A DNA stretch of 64,000 bases from Saprospiraceae bacterium (GCA_016716185.1 JADJWV010000002.1:1278501-1342500); one strand, 5' to 3'. Counted from the stretch's first letter, positions 51,270 through 61,546 are shown. The notes: a model not told the origin generated them from the letters alone. Made by a program: numbers and translations.

Positions 51270-53399
51270 CTACCACCAACCCAATCTATGATAATTATGT
51301 CTATGAATCCATCTTGGATAAATTGCAGTTAGTCCAACAGAACTTTGGTAAGAACGAAGAAGTCCAAACCAGTCGTTATTACGAATAAAAATATCTTCCC
51401 AATCTGCAGAGCCTGCAAAATCCCCCACAAGAATCCTATCTGGGCTACCTAAATTCCAACTACCTATCCAGTCAGATTGCCAACTACCTGAAAGATTGTT
51501 GCCATTTGACTTGAGAACACCTAGATATTGGGTTACCCAATCTACTGAATTATAAACATACAAATCTTCATCACTATCACCGTCAATGTTTGCAACATAA
51601 AATTGGTCATGTGGTGCTAAACCATTCCACCCAGGAACATCACCATCAAACCGCCTAACATAAGCAAGAGAATTTCCTGTACTTCTCAACATCTGTAAAT
51701 ACTCCATTGACCAATCCTCTCCATTAAAAACATAAATATCTTTTCTACCATCTCCATTGAAGTCAGCGATATAAAATTTGTCATGTATTCGCATATCATC
51801 CCAACCCGGTAGTTCCTCATCATACCGTCGTACATGTTGCAAATTGTTGCCCGCTGAGCGCAACATTTGCAAATACCCTATTGACCAATCTTGTCCATTA
51901 AATATATAAAGGTCCTCTCTGTCATCATTATTAAAATCTCCTACATAGAATAAATCATTTCTCCTCATTTCTCCCCATCCGGGCAAATTATCATCATACC
52001 TTCGTACATAGGCAAGGTTGTTTCCAGTACTTCTTAGCATCTCAAGATATCCCATTGACCAATCTTCTCCATTGAAAACATATAAATCGTCTCGTCCATC
52101 ATCATCAAAATCACCTACAAAAAACTGGTCATGCGGTCTCATATCGTCCCAACCAGGTAATTCAAGTTCAAAAAGTCTAACACAAGTAAATCCATTTCCA
52201 TTTGAACGGAGCATTCCTAAGTAAGGGAATGCCCAATCAGAATGGTTAAATACATATAAATCGTCTCTGTTATCATTGTTAAAATCACCTACAAAAAAAC
52301 GGTCTCCTGGTCTAAAATCATCCCATATGGGAATTTCTCCTGTTACTATCCAAATGGGTTCTAATTCAGCACTTCCACTACGATATAAAGCAAGACTATT
52401 ATCATTGTGTATCACTATATCGTCCAATCCATCGCCAGTAAAATCCCCAACATAACTTCTGCTATAAGTATATTCATGGAACGGGTCCATACTTGTTTTC
52501 ATTTGGTCATAACAAACAGGACAGAATGGCGGTGTGTTTCCTCTCATACGACAATTGACAGCTGGTCGATATATTCCATTATCAAAAGCATTGTTAGTAT
52601 TCAGAACCCCTCCTTCAAAAGTTCCTGCATCATCACTATTAGACCACCATGCCGGTTGAGTTCCTTGATTAAATCCAGCACACCCATTTCCTTGTCTCGC
52701 ATTTTCACCCGTTGGAATTGGGGTAGTTGGGCGTACAAAGTCGCGCCACTTTAGTGTATTTCTATTAGTATCAATAGTTAAATTCACAAAGACGGGTTCT
52801 GCGCCTGTATAAGTACCATTACGACAATATTCATCACGTAAATTACCCACCATATGCCCCATTTCGTGGGCAGCGGTTGTCCATGCACTACCTAAAGTAA
52901 CAGCAAGAGAGTTACCTCGTCTGCAACCACCTCCATTGGGCTCATTCAGCACAATAAAAACATAAGTCCAATTAGGAATATTTGTGTCAAGAATGCCATT
53001 GACAGTAGCATTTGAAGTGGGTCCTGGCTCCATCCAACATCTATTCCAATTTCCGCTATACCTGTATCCTAATGCTGTATTTCTTGCAGTAGTAACATTT
53101 CCATTATTATCTACTTGAGTAACTCCCGAATTAACCGAATTAACATTGATTCTGAAAATATTAAAGGCATTCATTGATTCCCATAATGGTCCTTCTGTGA
53201 ATACCTGTTGCATTATTGTATTATCCACGTAGTTGTTGAATGTAGTTTGGTCAGCTCCTGCTTGAAATCCGTCACCAATTATGACTAGATTTAATTTATT
53301 CGCATTTTCTCCGCTACGGAGTAAAGTGGTTACAGTTTGAGATAGACCCTCGAATTGGGCAAGGAGCAAAAAGATGAAAGTTATGATTGTTGCGTTCAT
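51270..53399 (-). CDS. M64-type metallopeptidase with tandem FG-GAP/VCBS-like repeats
   Basis: A 709-residue secreted protein (signal ending GLSQ near residue 21). Residues ~25-310 are an IgA-peptidase M64 catalytic domain: LNLVIIGDGFQAGAD at the start and the zinc site HEMGHMVGNLRDEY (His178, Glu179, His182). From ~315 to ~690 come about seven units of ~56 residues with D-F-N-x-D-x-x-D-D-L-Y-V-F motifs (FVGDFNNDNRDDLYVFNHSDW and variants), as in FG-GAP/VCBS calcium-binding propellers. No T9SS domain is seen at the C-terminus. It follows the STN-domain lipoprotein gene by 58 bases on the same strand. Confidence 0.88.
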   Translation of the reverse strand: MNATIITFIFLLLAQFEGLSQTVTTLLRSGENANKLNLVIIGDGFQAGADQTTFNNYVDNTIMQQVFTEGPLWESMNAFNIFRINVNSVNSGVTQVDNNGNVTTARNTALGYRYSGNWNRCWMEPGPTSNATVNGILDTNIPNWTYVFIVLNEPNGGGCRRGNSLAVTLGSAWTTAAHEMGHMVGNLRDEYCRNGTYTGAEPVFVNLTIDTNRNTLKWRDFVRPTTPIPTGENARQGNGCAGFNQGTQPAWWSNSDDAGTFEGGVLNTNNAFDNGIYRPAVNCRMRGNTPPFCPVCYDQMKTSMDPFHEYTYSRSYVGDFTGDGLDDIVIHNDNSLALYRSGSAELEPIWIVTGEIPIWDDFRPGDRFFVGDFNNDNRDDLYVFNHSDWAFPYLGMLRSNGNGFTCVRLFELELPGWDDMRPHDQFFVGDFDDDGRDDLYVFNGEDWSMGYLEMLRSTGNNLAYVRRYDDNLPGWGEMRRNDLFYVGDFNNDDREDLYIFNGQDWSIGYLQMLRSAGNNLQHVRRYDEELPGWDDMRIHDKFYIADFNGDGRKDIYVFNGEDWSMEYLQMLRSTGNSLAYVRRFDGDVPGWNGLAPHDQFYVANIDGDSDEDLYVYNSVDWVTQYLGVLKSNGNNLSGSWQSDWIGSWNLGSPDRILVGDFAGSADWEDIFIRNNDWFGLLRSYQSSVGLTAIYPRWIHRHNYHRLGWW

Positions 53400-53457
53400 T
53401 TTTTATTATTTAAATTGTAAGAGTGAGATTTGTAAATTAAATAAAAAAGGAAATAAC

Positions 53458-54483
53458 CTATTGTCTGGTCAAATCCTCAATTGGAAAATCTTCCGAAGAA
53501 AGAATGATTCTCGTTACTCTCTTGAGGCTTTTTTGAATTTCTTCAAATTGTTTGATTTCGACAGTAGGCGTTGATATTGCACCTTCTACCTTATAGAATT
53601 GCATGGATATGGATTTCAATTTTTTTGGATTGACCAGTTTGCCAGGTATTGAAATATCAAAATGTCCAATTTTAGCTTCAAGTAGTTCATGTTCCTTTTC
53701 CGGTTCAGGATAATAACTATGCATTTCTAAAGGGTCTTGAAATGACCCTATGGCAATAATCTTCCCGTCCATTTCAACAGTATAAATATAGTCCGACACC
53801 ATAACTGGTGGAACAGTTAGTTCACCAGAAAGAATTAATGCTTTTTCTACTTTAATAACATCGCCTTCCAAACGAAAACGAAGTCTAACATATCCTTCAC
53901 CATCTTGTGTTTGGACAATTCGTTTATCTTTTTTTATAAAAACCGAATCTTTAAGTGTTGCGATTTCTTTTGCCGTTCTTTTTGAACCACTTCTACCATC
54001 GCTTTCAGCTAATTCAATTTCCTCTACTTTCTTCTTGACATTAACCGTTGGTATATCCCCTTGTCTTACTTGGGAAGTATCCTTTACCTGATATTTTGGG
54101 TTTAATCCATCTTTGGAGGTAGGCTTTCTTCCTTCTTTGCTTCCTTCCACGCCTTTAATTACTAGTTCTCTTTTACCGACATTAAGTAGATACCTCTTTT
54201 CTGTACCAATGAGGTGTACCAAAGCAGCTTCAAGTGGTTGATTTTGAATGGTAAGATTAACCTGTTTTTCCTCAAAATCTTCAATTTGTACTGTAATCTC
54301 TTCTTGTACTTCCATTTGCCTGAGGACTTTAGACAAGGGTTGGTTCTGGGCATCAATGCTAATGGTTTGGTTTCCCCAATCCATTTTTATTGTTACTCCA
54401 GAATCTTTAGATGTTTTACAATTACTTGCTACAAAAAGGCAAGAAGCAAAAAACAAAAGCTGAAATTGAGTTAATGGTTTCAT
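53458..54483 (-). CDS. STN-domain lipoprotein
   Basis: A 341-residue protein. The leader (LLFFASCLFVASNC) ends in a lipobox Cys, so it is probably a lipoprotein. Residues ~30-115 (IDAQNQPLSKVLRQMEVQEEI, VNLTIQNQPLEAALVHLIG, LLNVGKRELVIKG) match the STN domain found at the N-terminus of TonB receptors and secretins. The middle is a charged linker; the C-terminal ~170 residues have beta strands with unknown family (VRLRFRLEGDVIKVEKALIL, IGHFDISIPGKLVNP). It is the first gene of a two-gene unit with the M64 peptidase and may be its partner or immunity-type companion, which is inference. Confidence 0.7.
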   Translation of the reverse strand: MKPLTQFQLLFFASCLFVASNCKTSKDSGVTIKMDWGNQTISIDAQNQPLSKVLRQMEVQEEITVQIEDFEEKQVNLTIQNQPLEAALVHLIGTEKRYLLNVGKRELVIKGVEGSKEGRKPTSKDGLNPKYQVKDTSQVRQGDIPTVNVKKKVEEIELAESDGRSGSKRTAKEIATLKDSVFIKKDKRIVQTQDGEGYVRLRFRLEGDVIKVEKALILSGELTVPPVMVSDYIYTVEMDGKIIAIGSFQDPLEMHSYYPEPEKEHELLEAKIGHFDISIPGKLVNPKKLKSISMQFYKVEGAISTPTVEIKQFEEIQKSLKRVTRIILSSEDFPIEDLTRQ

Positions 54484-55318
54484 GATAAAATTTTTTATTT
54501 GATTTACATTTTGATGTTTTTCTGGTTTTCATTATTTCCTGGCTCATAACATCTAAATATCCGCAATATTGCGTTCAATATCCTATCCCCGCCTCAAAAG
54601 CGAATATCTAAGTCATCAAATAGGTACTTAACTTTCCTTAAATGCAGGTACGTAATACGGGTATAGATCTATGCAGTTTAAATACACTTATGTACCACTC
54701 CCTTACAAATGAAGTGTAGAGTAAAACGGTAGCCGATTCTGTGCCTTACAACATCACTGCTAAATAATCAATTCTTAAAGAGCCCCATGATCTTTGCAAT
54801 CTAAACCCAGGCACTCATTGCTACAAACAACGAGCTTAGAGAATGTTCTTACTAAAAAAATCATTCATGTTTAAAACGGCTTCGCCGCACCCACTCCCAT
54901 AAAAATTCCTGGAAAGGATAAAACACCACTACCACCCCAGACTAAAAAATAGATAGAGTCTAAAAATTGAACTTTCCTTGGAAGAAAGCTACAGGCTAAA
55001 ATCTGCCAACTGCGTCTTTTCGGGGCGGCTGGTACAAACAAAGTTAATAAGTTTTCAGATTTGTTACCATGTGGGCAAAAATATTTATTTTTATAATATG
55101 TTGTTTCATACGTATAATTTGAATGGAATGAAGCATTGCGGTCCTATTTGATCTTAAATCTTGTATGCTAATCATTATAAAAATCTTTGATAAGCATTCT
55201 GTAACCCATGCCACAAAGCCACTTTGGCTAAATGCTTCTCAAAGCGATTTTTAAGCTGCCTTTGGGTGTGCGTTTACCAAATTCATAAGTGGCACTGTTT
55301 TCATTGACGTGGGTTAAT
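54484..55318. other. intergenic stretch of about 835 bases
   Basis: Between the STN lipoprotein gene and the TOTE protein gene. It contains a 12-base palindrome CGCAATATTGCG at 54562-54573 but no coding frame, tRNA or repeat array that I can support. Confidence 0.3.
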
Positions 55319-58300
55319 CTAAAGGATCCTCTCTTCCAATTGATCCTTCCAGACTACAAATCCCTTCCTCTCATCTGAATAGTTATGAAATATTCTGCTA
55401 AAATTAATCGGTTGGGTTTCCAGAAAAGCCTGACGGCCCTGGTTTCTGAGGATGTTAAAATCCCTTTCTATTGATTTTAATTGTTCCTGTAAAATTTCTA
55501 TGTTTTTAACGATATGCCAGATATACGTGGCTTCTTCCGTGTCGAGCGTTTCCAGCACTACATGATATTTCTCTTCCCCGGTCAAAAGAAACACAAAAGA
55601 AAATGGATTCAAAACAAACCGGATCTTTATAATGGTACGATCGTGTTTATTTGCCAGATAACGCAATTGTCTGTAGTGTCTGGCTTTTTCATTTTTCAGC
55701 AAGTCATCGATAAGTTGCGCTTCAGAATGATACAGGGCTTTTCCTTTTTGGTCTTCCTGTAACTCACCCAGATCAAGCATGTTGGTTTCCTTCCGCCCAT
55801 ATTGTTGCCCAATGATGCCTTGCTCAATATAGCGGAACTTTACACTTTCTATGATCTCCCGATTGATTTTTTCCAGAGCATCAGAAGTGGCCATTTGCGA
55901 AACCAGCTGACCATTTTCAAACTCTGCAAATACTTTGACTTCCACTCTGTTTGATTTCAGTATTTTAGTGAAGTAAGGTTTCAAAACGTCAAATTCAGGT
56001 CTGATTACTTCATTTTCGATTTCAAATTCCAGTTCCGTTTCTTTATCAGAAACCTTGTATTGAAATGAAATGGCTCCAAATTGAAAATTCAATTGATCAA
56101 AAGATAATTTGAGGATTTTATCCAGTTTAAAAGTCTTTGTAGGTAAATGCTCTGGATTTTCAAAATCGTCAAATAAAGTTGCTTGTTTTTCAAAATGCCT
56201 GTAATGGATATTTCTTTTCAAAAACAATCGGTTTAAATAATCGATCTTTCGATCTCTGTAATCGTAAATGACAGGAGTGACTTCCGATCTTTGCACGCGG
56301 CCAATATATTGGATGAGCTTTCCTTTAAATGAAAACGGATACACAAGAAAAAGACAGGATGCATTTCGAAGATCTGTTCCTTCGCCAAATAATTGTCCTG
56401 TAGTTATCAATGCCTGATAATTCCCATCATTCAATTGTTTCCATTTCGTTTTCCGGATGTTTTCCGGTTCATCTCCAATTAATGTGATGACTTCGTACGA
56501 GCTTTTTATAAAATGATAAAGGATATTAATATGGTCTTTTCTTTCGGAAATGATGATAGCCTTTCTCCCTTTGTTTAGTTCTGAAATAATATCCTCCAGT
56601 ATCAGTTTATTTCTGGTGGTATCGTGTATCAAAATTTTTGACAAAGTTTCGAAAGGGTCTGTTTTAAGGTTAAAAGGCACATCCAAAGTCGTGTCACGGA
56701 TGACGATTCGGGCTCGTTTGTAATGTTCGATGTCTTGTGGTTTGATCTCGGATATAATTTCTCCCAAATGAACGAATATCATTTTTTCGTCACTTCCTTT
56801 TCGAAAGGGTGTAGCCGTTAATCCATATTGATAGTATGGGGAAAGTTTAGAAATGGTATTTCGAAAAGTTTCTGCGGAAATATGGTGGCATTCATCTATA
56901 AGAATCGTTCCAAATGAATTTGCAAATTCTTCTGTGTTTTGTTTTTTTAAGTATTTCTCCAGGCTCTGGATCATGGCCACAGTGATCATTTTTCCGGAAT
57001 TGACTTTTCCTTGTCCAATCCTGCCTATTTCGTTTTTGGAGATTCCCAGAAATTCCTGGATGCGCTCAATCCATTGTTCCATCAGTTGTTTCCGGTGTAC
57101 GACAATGAGTGCAGGTTGTAGCTTGTCTGCGATGATCTTTAAGCCGATCACTGTTTTACCTGATCCGGGTGGGGCAGAGATAATTCCTAAATCTTTGCGG
57201 TTTACGGCATTAATGGCTAACAACTGATGCGCTCTTAAAGTAAGCTTGGTGTGGAATAGGATTGCATTGTGTTTCTTTCGTTCATCCTGAAATTCAAAAT
57301 CCAATTTTTGCTGTTTGCAATACCGAATCAATTTCCCTATAAATCCCCTGGGAATGATGATTTCCTGATCCGTTTCTTCAATCAACCGGAAAAACTTTTC
57401 AGTGCCCCAGGTGCTTCTGCCTGATTTCATTTTGATAAAGTATTCCGAATTTGAAAAATTCAATTCATTTTTAAGGAACTGGATCAGATCCGGCGTCATA
57501 CCTGATCGGTTGATACGGATTGAATGCTGAAGTATGATGAATAACTTTTTGGAATAAACAATGGATGAAACTGGGGAGCTGTTAGGAAAAAGTTGGTTGA
57601 AAACTGCGTCGAGCTGTGATTTCGTTGCCCGCTGAATGTTTAAAAGAAACTTCCACTGATCTTGATAGGCTTGAAATTGATTATCTAAGAAACAACTATT
57701 TCCTGCTTCCAGGGCTGGCTTGTATAGGGGCAAGGCAATAAGATTGCCCAATCCTTTTTCGGATAGGAAGTCCTGGTTAGGAAAAAGCCTGTCAAAGCTT
57801 GAATTTTTATCAAACTCCGAAAAAATTCCGGATTCTTCTAAAAGCTGAATGAATATTTTGCGACTTTTAGCAGAAGGGTAGGGTTGGTCAAAAAATATCC
57901 AAACATGTCCACCACGTCCTGAACGGGATCGTTCCAGGTAGGCCGGAATATTATATTTTGAACAGGCGTTTATCAATTGCTGACTTTCATACTCCCAATG
58001 GGCTTTATCAAAATCTGCTGCTATATACCAGGACGTGTTATCTTGCAACAATGGATATATACCTATGAGTTGTTCCCCATTAAGGTGCTTTATAAATTCC
58101 TGATCTGTCAGAGGAAGATAAGTCTTGTCTTTATAATCTTTGAAACTCCCTCCTTTCATCTGATGCAGCCGATACATGTACCTGTCATATTGATACGCAG
58201 GCATGTATCCGCTCTTATTTTGCTTTTCCCAGCGGATGGCAAAGACATCTTCTCTTCCTTTGAAAAGGCTTTTGAATATGTTTAGTTTATCCAGGTCTGA

Positions 58301-58321
58301 ATATGGATCCATTAACTGCAT
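55319..58321 (-). CDS. TOTE-type conflict-system primase-helicase
   Basis: A 1000-residue protein (an ATG at 58312 is an alternative start). Residues ~85-235 are the archaeo-eukaryotic primase-like domain of TOTE systems: YIAADFDKAHW with the metal Asp pair at 103/105, RSRSGRGGHVWIFF at 131-144 and GNLIALPLYKPALEAGN at 192-208. A superfamily 2 helicase follows: Walker A PPGSGKT (384-390), ILIDECHH (473-480), TATP at ~502 and QYIGRVQRS (671-679, motif VI). The C-terminal ~300 residues are helical and end without an obvious nuclease. TOTE proteins are predicted anti-mobile-element conflict systems. It is a single-gene version here; no transposase or nuclease partner is adjacent. Confidence 0.85.
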   Translation of the reverse strand: MQLMDPYSDLDKLNIFKSLFKGREDVFAIRWEKQNKSGYMPAYQYDRYMYRLHQMKGGSFKDYKDKTYLPLTDQEFIKHLNGEQLIGIYPLLQDNTSWYIAADFDKAHWEYESQQLINACSKYNIPAYLERSRSGRGGHVWIFFDQPYPSAKSRKIFIQLLEESGIFSEFDKNSSFDRLFPNQDFLSEKGLGNLIALPLYKPALEAGNSCFLDNQFQAYQDQWKFLLNIQRATKSQLDAVFNQLFPNSSPVSSIVYSKKLFIILQHSIRINRSGMTPDLIQFLKNELNFSNSEYFIKMKSGRSTWGTEKFFRLIEETDQEIIIPRGFIGKLIRYCKQQKLDFEFQDERKKHNAILFHTKLTLRAHQLLAINAVNRKDLGIISAPPGSGKTVIGLKIIADKLQPALIVVHRKQLMEQWIERIQEFLGISKNEIGRIGQGKVNSGKMITVAMIQSLEKYLKKQNTEEFANSFGTILIDECHHISAETFRNTISKLSPYYQYGLTATPFRKGSDEKMIFVHLGEIISEIKPQDIEHYKRARIVIRDTTLDVPFNLKTDPFETLSKILIHDTTRNKLILEDIISELNKGRKAIIISERKDHINILYHFIKSSYEVITLIGDEPENIRKTKWKQLNDGNYQALITTGQLFGEGTDLRNASCLFLVYPFSFKGKLIQYIGRVQRSEVTPVIYDYRDRKIDYLNRLFLKRNIHYRHFEKQATLFDDFENPEHLPTKTFKLDKILKLSFDQLNFQFGAISFQYKVSDKETELEFEIENEVIRPEFDVLKPYFTKILKSNRVEVKVFAEFENGQLVSQMATSDALEKINREIIESVKFRYIEQGIIGQQYGRKETNMLDLGELQEDQKGKALYHSEAQLIDDLLKNEKARHYRQLRYLANKHDRTIIKIRFVLNPFSFVFLLTGEEKYHVVLETLDTEEATYIWHIVKNIEILQEQLKSIERDFNILRNQGRQAFLETQPINFSRIFHNYSDERKGFVVWKDQLEERIL

Positions 58322-58649
58322 TCTGTTATCATATCATTGAATTCCTATAACCAACATTTACAAACCCATCCATTTGAAATGCAGATTTTGTATGAATTTG
58401 CTTTGACAAATATCCCGAAATCAGCTGTCTGAACTGTGATTTATAGGATGACCATGAATTACATTATCTTATATTGATAGGCTACAGAAAAAAATATAGA
58501 ACGATGTACAGATTTAATATCTTTTTTATCTTCATTTTTATAGCGTCTATCCCGGTTTTGTCAATTCCCCACCACATCCAACACAATTCAACCATTGATC
58601 ATATCTATCATGTAAATCACACCAATCACACCAATCACAGTTCAGACAG
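58322..58649. other. intergenic stretch of about 330 bases
   Basis: Between the TOTE gene start and the LTA-synthase-like gene stop. A short 9-base tandem repeat (AATCACACC about three times, 58614-58639) lies near the latter. No gene is supported; an open frame here is mainly low-complexity. Confidence 0.35.
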
Positions 58650-60986
58650 TTACCTCCCCAAAACCCTTCCCCTCACTTCCTTCAGCAAACTCACGCCCAT
58701 CTCCTTGTCGCGGATCTGCACATCGAGCATAACATTGTTCCTCCATTCGGGGAGTAGGATCACCGGTATATGAAATTGCAACGTCGAGGATCCGGTTTTG
58801 CTGAATTCCTGGGTGTGCAGGATTTTACCGGTAGACTTTTGTTTGATGCTTACGATGCAGGCTGGATGAAAATTAAAAATGTTCCAACTGCTCAGCGTTA
58901 AGTCGATGTAATATTGCGAGTAGCTACACGGCAGATCCTTGAAAATAGTCAGTCCGTCTTCAGGTAAAGGGAGTTGTTCTTTGACTTCGTACAACGCCAC
59001 TTCCTTATAGCCAAAATAATCGTCGTATATCTTCGTTGGCAACAGCATCTCGTCTTCCGTCGCCACCACACTGGCTGCGCGATAGCATTCCAACTTGCGT
59101 TGTAAAAAATGAAAGGTCTTGTTGTTGTAATATTCCTCCAATTCAAAATTCCGGCCCACTTTAAACATACGGTTGCCTTCCGACAAATACATTCCGTTGT
59201 AAAAAAAATCGTCGATCCGACGGTTGTCCGTCATCAGGGGTATGACTTTTTCAATTTGAAATCCAGTGTCAAATTTAAATCCGGTCGATAGCGCACTGCT
59301 GAACCGAGGCACGCGCAAACCATATTGTTTTTGTAACCAGGGCACCAGCGTCTCGTACAAATCTAAATGGCTGCAGACTTCATGGAAGGTTCGCGGATGC
59401 TGGAGCAGGGGAGAATAGAGCAACAGCGGAACGTGATATTTCTTTATGGAATTGGGTATGGGGATTTCCGTGATGGCATGGTCGCCGGTGATGATAAATA
59501 CCGTATTGCAATAATCTTTGCGTTTCGCAAAATCGGTCAAATACATTTTTAAGGCATCATCGACATTCAATAGGGCTGTGTAGTACTTTGCGCATTGTGT
59601 AAAATGTTTTTTCAGTTCGGGATCCCGCAATTCCTTCAGATGTTGTTTGTACCTGCTCCTGTACAAGCCTTCGTCTTTGGTTGCAAAGGGGGCATGCGAG
59701 GTTCCGGTAAAAAATACATCGTACCTGCTGCTGTCTTCTGTTTCTTCAGTCTCCCGAAAATATTTCTTAAATAAATCGATGTCGTTGTATCCCCAGAAAT
59801 ACTTTTCCTTGCCGACAAATACTTTTTCAAAATCTGCTTCGTAATCTTCTTTATCGATGATGTCGCCGATGTTGTTGAATCGGTAAAAATTTTCCTTGCC
59901 GTGAAACCAGGCTCCCTGTCCGTAAAAAAACCGGGTCTTGTAAGCATTCTCATTCAAAACATTCACCAGCGAAAAATGATAAGGATACTTATCCATCAAG
60001 GCAAATCCATTGTTGCCAAAGGGGAGGGCACCGTTCAGAGATGGAGTGGCACCGAACGATCGTTCGGAAGTCGCGAGGCAGCGGTCCCAGTACAAACTCT
60101 TTTGCGACAAGCTATCCATAAACGGCATCAGCTTCATGCCATGCAGGTCGTGAATAAAATCGTCGGCCAGTCCTTCAACAATGATCAAAACCAGATGAGG
60201 CGGTTTCTCGCCTGGAATCAAATACTCCGAAAGTTTTTCGCTGCTGTCAGCCAGATGCAGAAATGGATAGTGTAAATCCGTATACTGCGGACCCGGAAAT
60301 TCCTGCTGAAATCTTTTGGCATGTTTGCGCAGATCTTTGTCGGTCAGCTTCAGATAAATTTCTTTAGCGATGTTGACGTATAAAAATGTGGACTTGTTGA
60401 CAACGAGATTACCGGATACGGGAAGTTTGAAACTGTTGCTGAGAATAATGGAAATAAACGAACATACTAAAAAGACATACATCAGGAATTTTTGCGTCTT
60501 TTCTGACAACACGAGTTTATGCAGGGTGATGGCCAATATAAAATACAAGAGCATGATGCTGCTGTATTTGATCAGAGCCGGCAATAAAACATGCGATTCT
60601 GCAGTACTCACCGAAAATACCAATTCCTCTGTTTTGTGCTTAAACACGAAAACGTCGAGTGGCCGCAACTGATAGAAAAAGTATTCGGAAATGGTGATGT
60701 GCATGAACGTAAAAAATCCGATCAGGTACCAGCCGTACTTTTTTCCAAATCCGGGAAACCGGGCTAACAGTTGTTTGTGCAAGGGAAATACCAAACACAA
60801 GACCAATCCACACTGAAAAATGTCGGTGACCAAACCGAGCAACTCGGATGCGAACAACTGTTTGGGATCAAACCGGAGATACACATGCAGGGTCTCTGCA
60901 GTCCGCAACATCAAAACAGTCAGGATCGCAGCAAAAAAATAACTGAAATAAGTATTTCCGATAGACTTGACAATACCTCGAATCAT
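58650..60986 (-). CDS. LTA synthase-like membrane sulfatase/phosphotransferase
   Basis: A 778-residue protein. Five TM segments lie in the first ~200 residues, followed by an extracytoplasmic domain of the alkaline-phosphatase superfamily: HLVLIIVEGLADDF (metal-site strand with Glu), ATSERSFGATPSLNG (nucleophile region), FFTGTSHAPF and FIITGDHAITEIPIP (metal Asp/His). This layout is that of LTA synthase family members, which in Gram-negative bacteria transfer phosphoglycerol or phosphoethanolamine to glycans or lipids. The final ~180 residues are a beta-rich extension of unknown role. It follows the GNAT gene with a 4-base overlap, so translation is coupled. Confidence 0.85.
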   Translation of the reverse strand: MIRGIVKSIGNTYFSYFFAAILTVLMLRTAETLHVYLRFDPKQLFASELLGLVTDIFQCGLVLCLVFPLHKQLLARFPGFGKKYGWYLIGFFTFMHITISEYFFYQLRPLDVFVFKHKTEELVFSVSTAESHVLLPALIKYSSIMLLYFILAITLHKLVLSEKTQKFLMYVFLVCSFISIILSNSFKLPVSGNLVVNKSTFLYVNIAKEIYLKLTDKDLRKHAKRFQQEFPGPQYTDLHYPFLHLADSSEKLSEYLIPGEKPPHLVLIIVEGLADDFIHDLHGMKLMPFMDSLSQKSLYWDRCLATSERSFGATPSLNGALPFGNNGFALMDKYPYHFSLVNVLNENAYKTRFFYGQGAWFHGKENFYRFNNIGDIIDKEDYEADFEKVFVGKEKYFWGYNDIDLFKKYFRETEETEDSSRYDVFFTGTSHAPFATKDEGLYRSRYKQHLKELRDPELKKHFTQCAKYYTALLNVDDALKMYLTDFAKRKDYCNTVFIITGDHAITEIPIPNSIKKYHVPLLLYSPLLQHPRTFHEVCSHLDLYETLVPWLQKQYGLRVPRFSSALSTGFKFDTGFQIEKVIPLMTDNRRIDDFFYNGMYLSEGNRMFKVGRNFELEEYYNNKTFHFLQRKLECYRAASVVATEDEMLLPTKIYDDYFGYKEVALYEVKEQLPLPEDGLTIFKDLPCSYSQYYIDLTLSSWNIFNFHPACIVSIKQKSTGKILHTQEFSKTGSSTLQFHIPVILLPEWRNNVMLDVQIRDKEMGVSLLKEVRGRVLGR

Positions 60987-61441
60987 CCCTGTTCAAATTC
61001 GATCACGCCGTTTTCCCAACCCGGGATCAGCGCAGCTCCATACTTTTTATAAAACTGACGGGCCGGTTCGTTCCAGTCCAGGACCTGCCATTTGACTTTT
61101 TTAGCTCCCTGTTGTTTCGCTTCTTCGAGAAAAGCTTCAAACAACATTCTGCCATACCCGTTTCCGCGAAGCGCCTCCTGAACGATAAAATCTTCCAGAT
61201 ACAGGGTCTTGCCTCCCCAGGTCGAGAAGTAAGGGAAAAATAAGGCCATGCCCACCACACCCCGTCCGTCGATCTCGAGGACCAGAGCTTGAAACAAACC
61301 CGAGCTCAACCCATCGCTGTAATCGCTTACCTGGGTTTTGACTGCTTCGGGGGCTTTCTCAAACAGAGCCAGTTCTTTGACCAGTTCGAGCATGGCTTCG
61401 GCATCGGAGGGTACGGCTTTCCTGATATTCGCGATTTGCAT
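60983..61441 (-). CDS. GNAT family N-acetyltransferase
   Basis: A 152-residue protein of the GNAT fold: IRKAVPSDAEAMLELVKELA (strand and helix 1), GVVGMALFFPYFSTWGGKTLYLEDFIV (central strands) and the acetyl-CoA loop EALRGNGYGRMLFEAFLEEAK, followed by WQVLDWNEPARQFYKKYGA. This is close to the diamine/spermidine-type and small-molecule acetyltransferases, with typical length. It precedes the LTA-synthase-like gene on the minus strand and overlaps it by four bases; a functional link is possible but not shown. Confidence 0.93.
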   Translation of the reverse strand: MQIANIRKAVPSDAEAMLELVKELALFEKAPEAVKTQVSDYSDGLSSGLFQALVLEIDGRGVVGMALFFPYFSTWGGKTLYLEDFIVQEALRGNGYGRMLFEAFLEEAKQQGAKKVKWQVLDWNEPARQFYKKYGAALIPGWENGVIEFEQG

Positions 61442-61515
61442 ACAACTAGATCTATGTTTGGCTGGATCAGCCTGTTAACGACATGCAAAATAATAGAATA
61501 AAATTCAAGTACGGC

Positions 61516-61546
61516 TTTGCAGATCTGCCAAAGTATACTATTTTTG
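61516..61546 (+). promoter_or_regulatory. Bacteroidota promoter of the str operon
   Basis: TTTG at 61516-61519, 19 bases of spacer, then TATTTTTG at 61539-61546, a full match to the TTTG-N19-TAnnTTTG primary sigma promoter of Bacteroidota. It leaves an untranslated leader of about 75 bases before the rpsL start. Confidence 0.8.

Noticed and set aside
54562..54573. Palindrome CGCAATATTGCG
   Set aside because: Single occurrence, no second site and no promoter elements at a useful distance; could be chance.
58474..58773. 99-residue open frame with a His/Asn-rich stretch
   Set aside because: It overlaps the end of the LTA-synthase-like gene and its middle is a short 9-base tandem repeat; not a gene.
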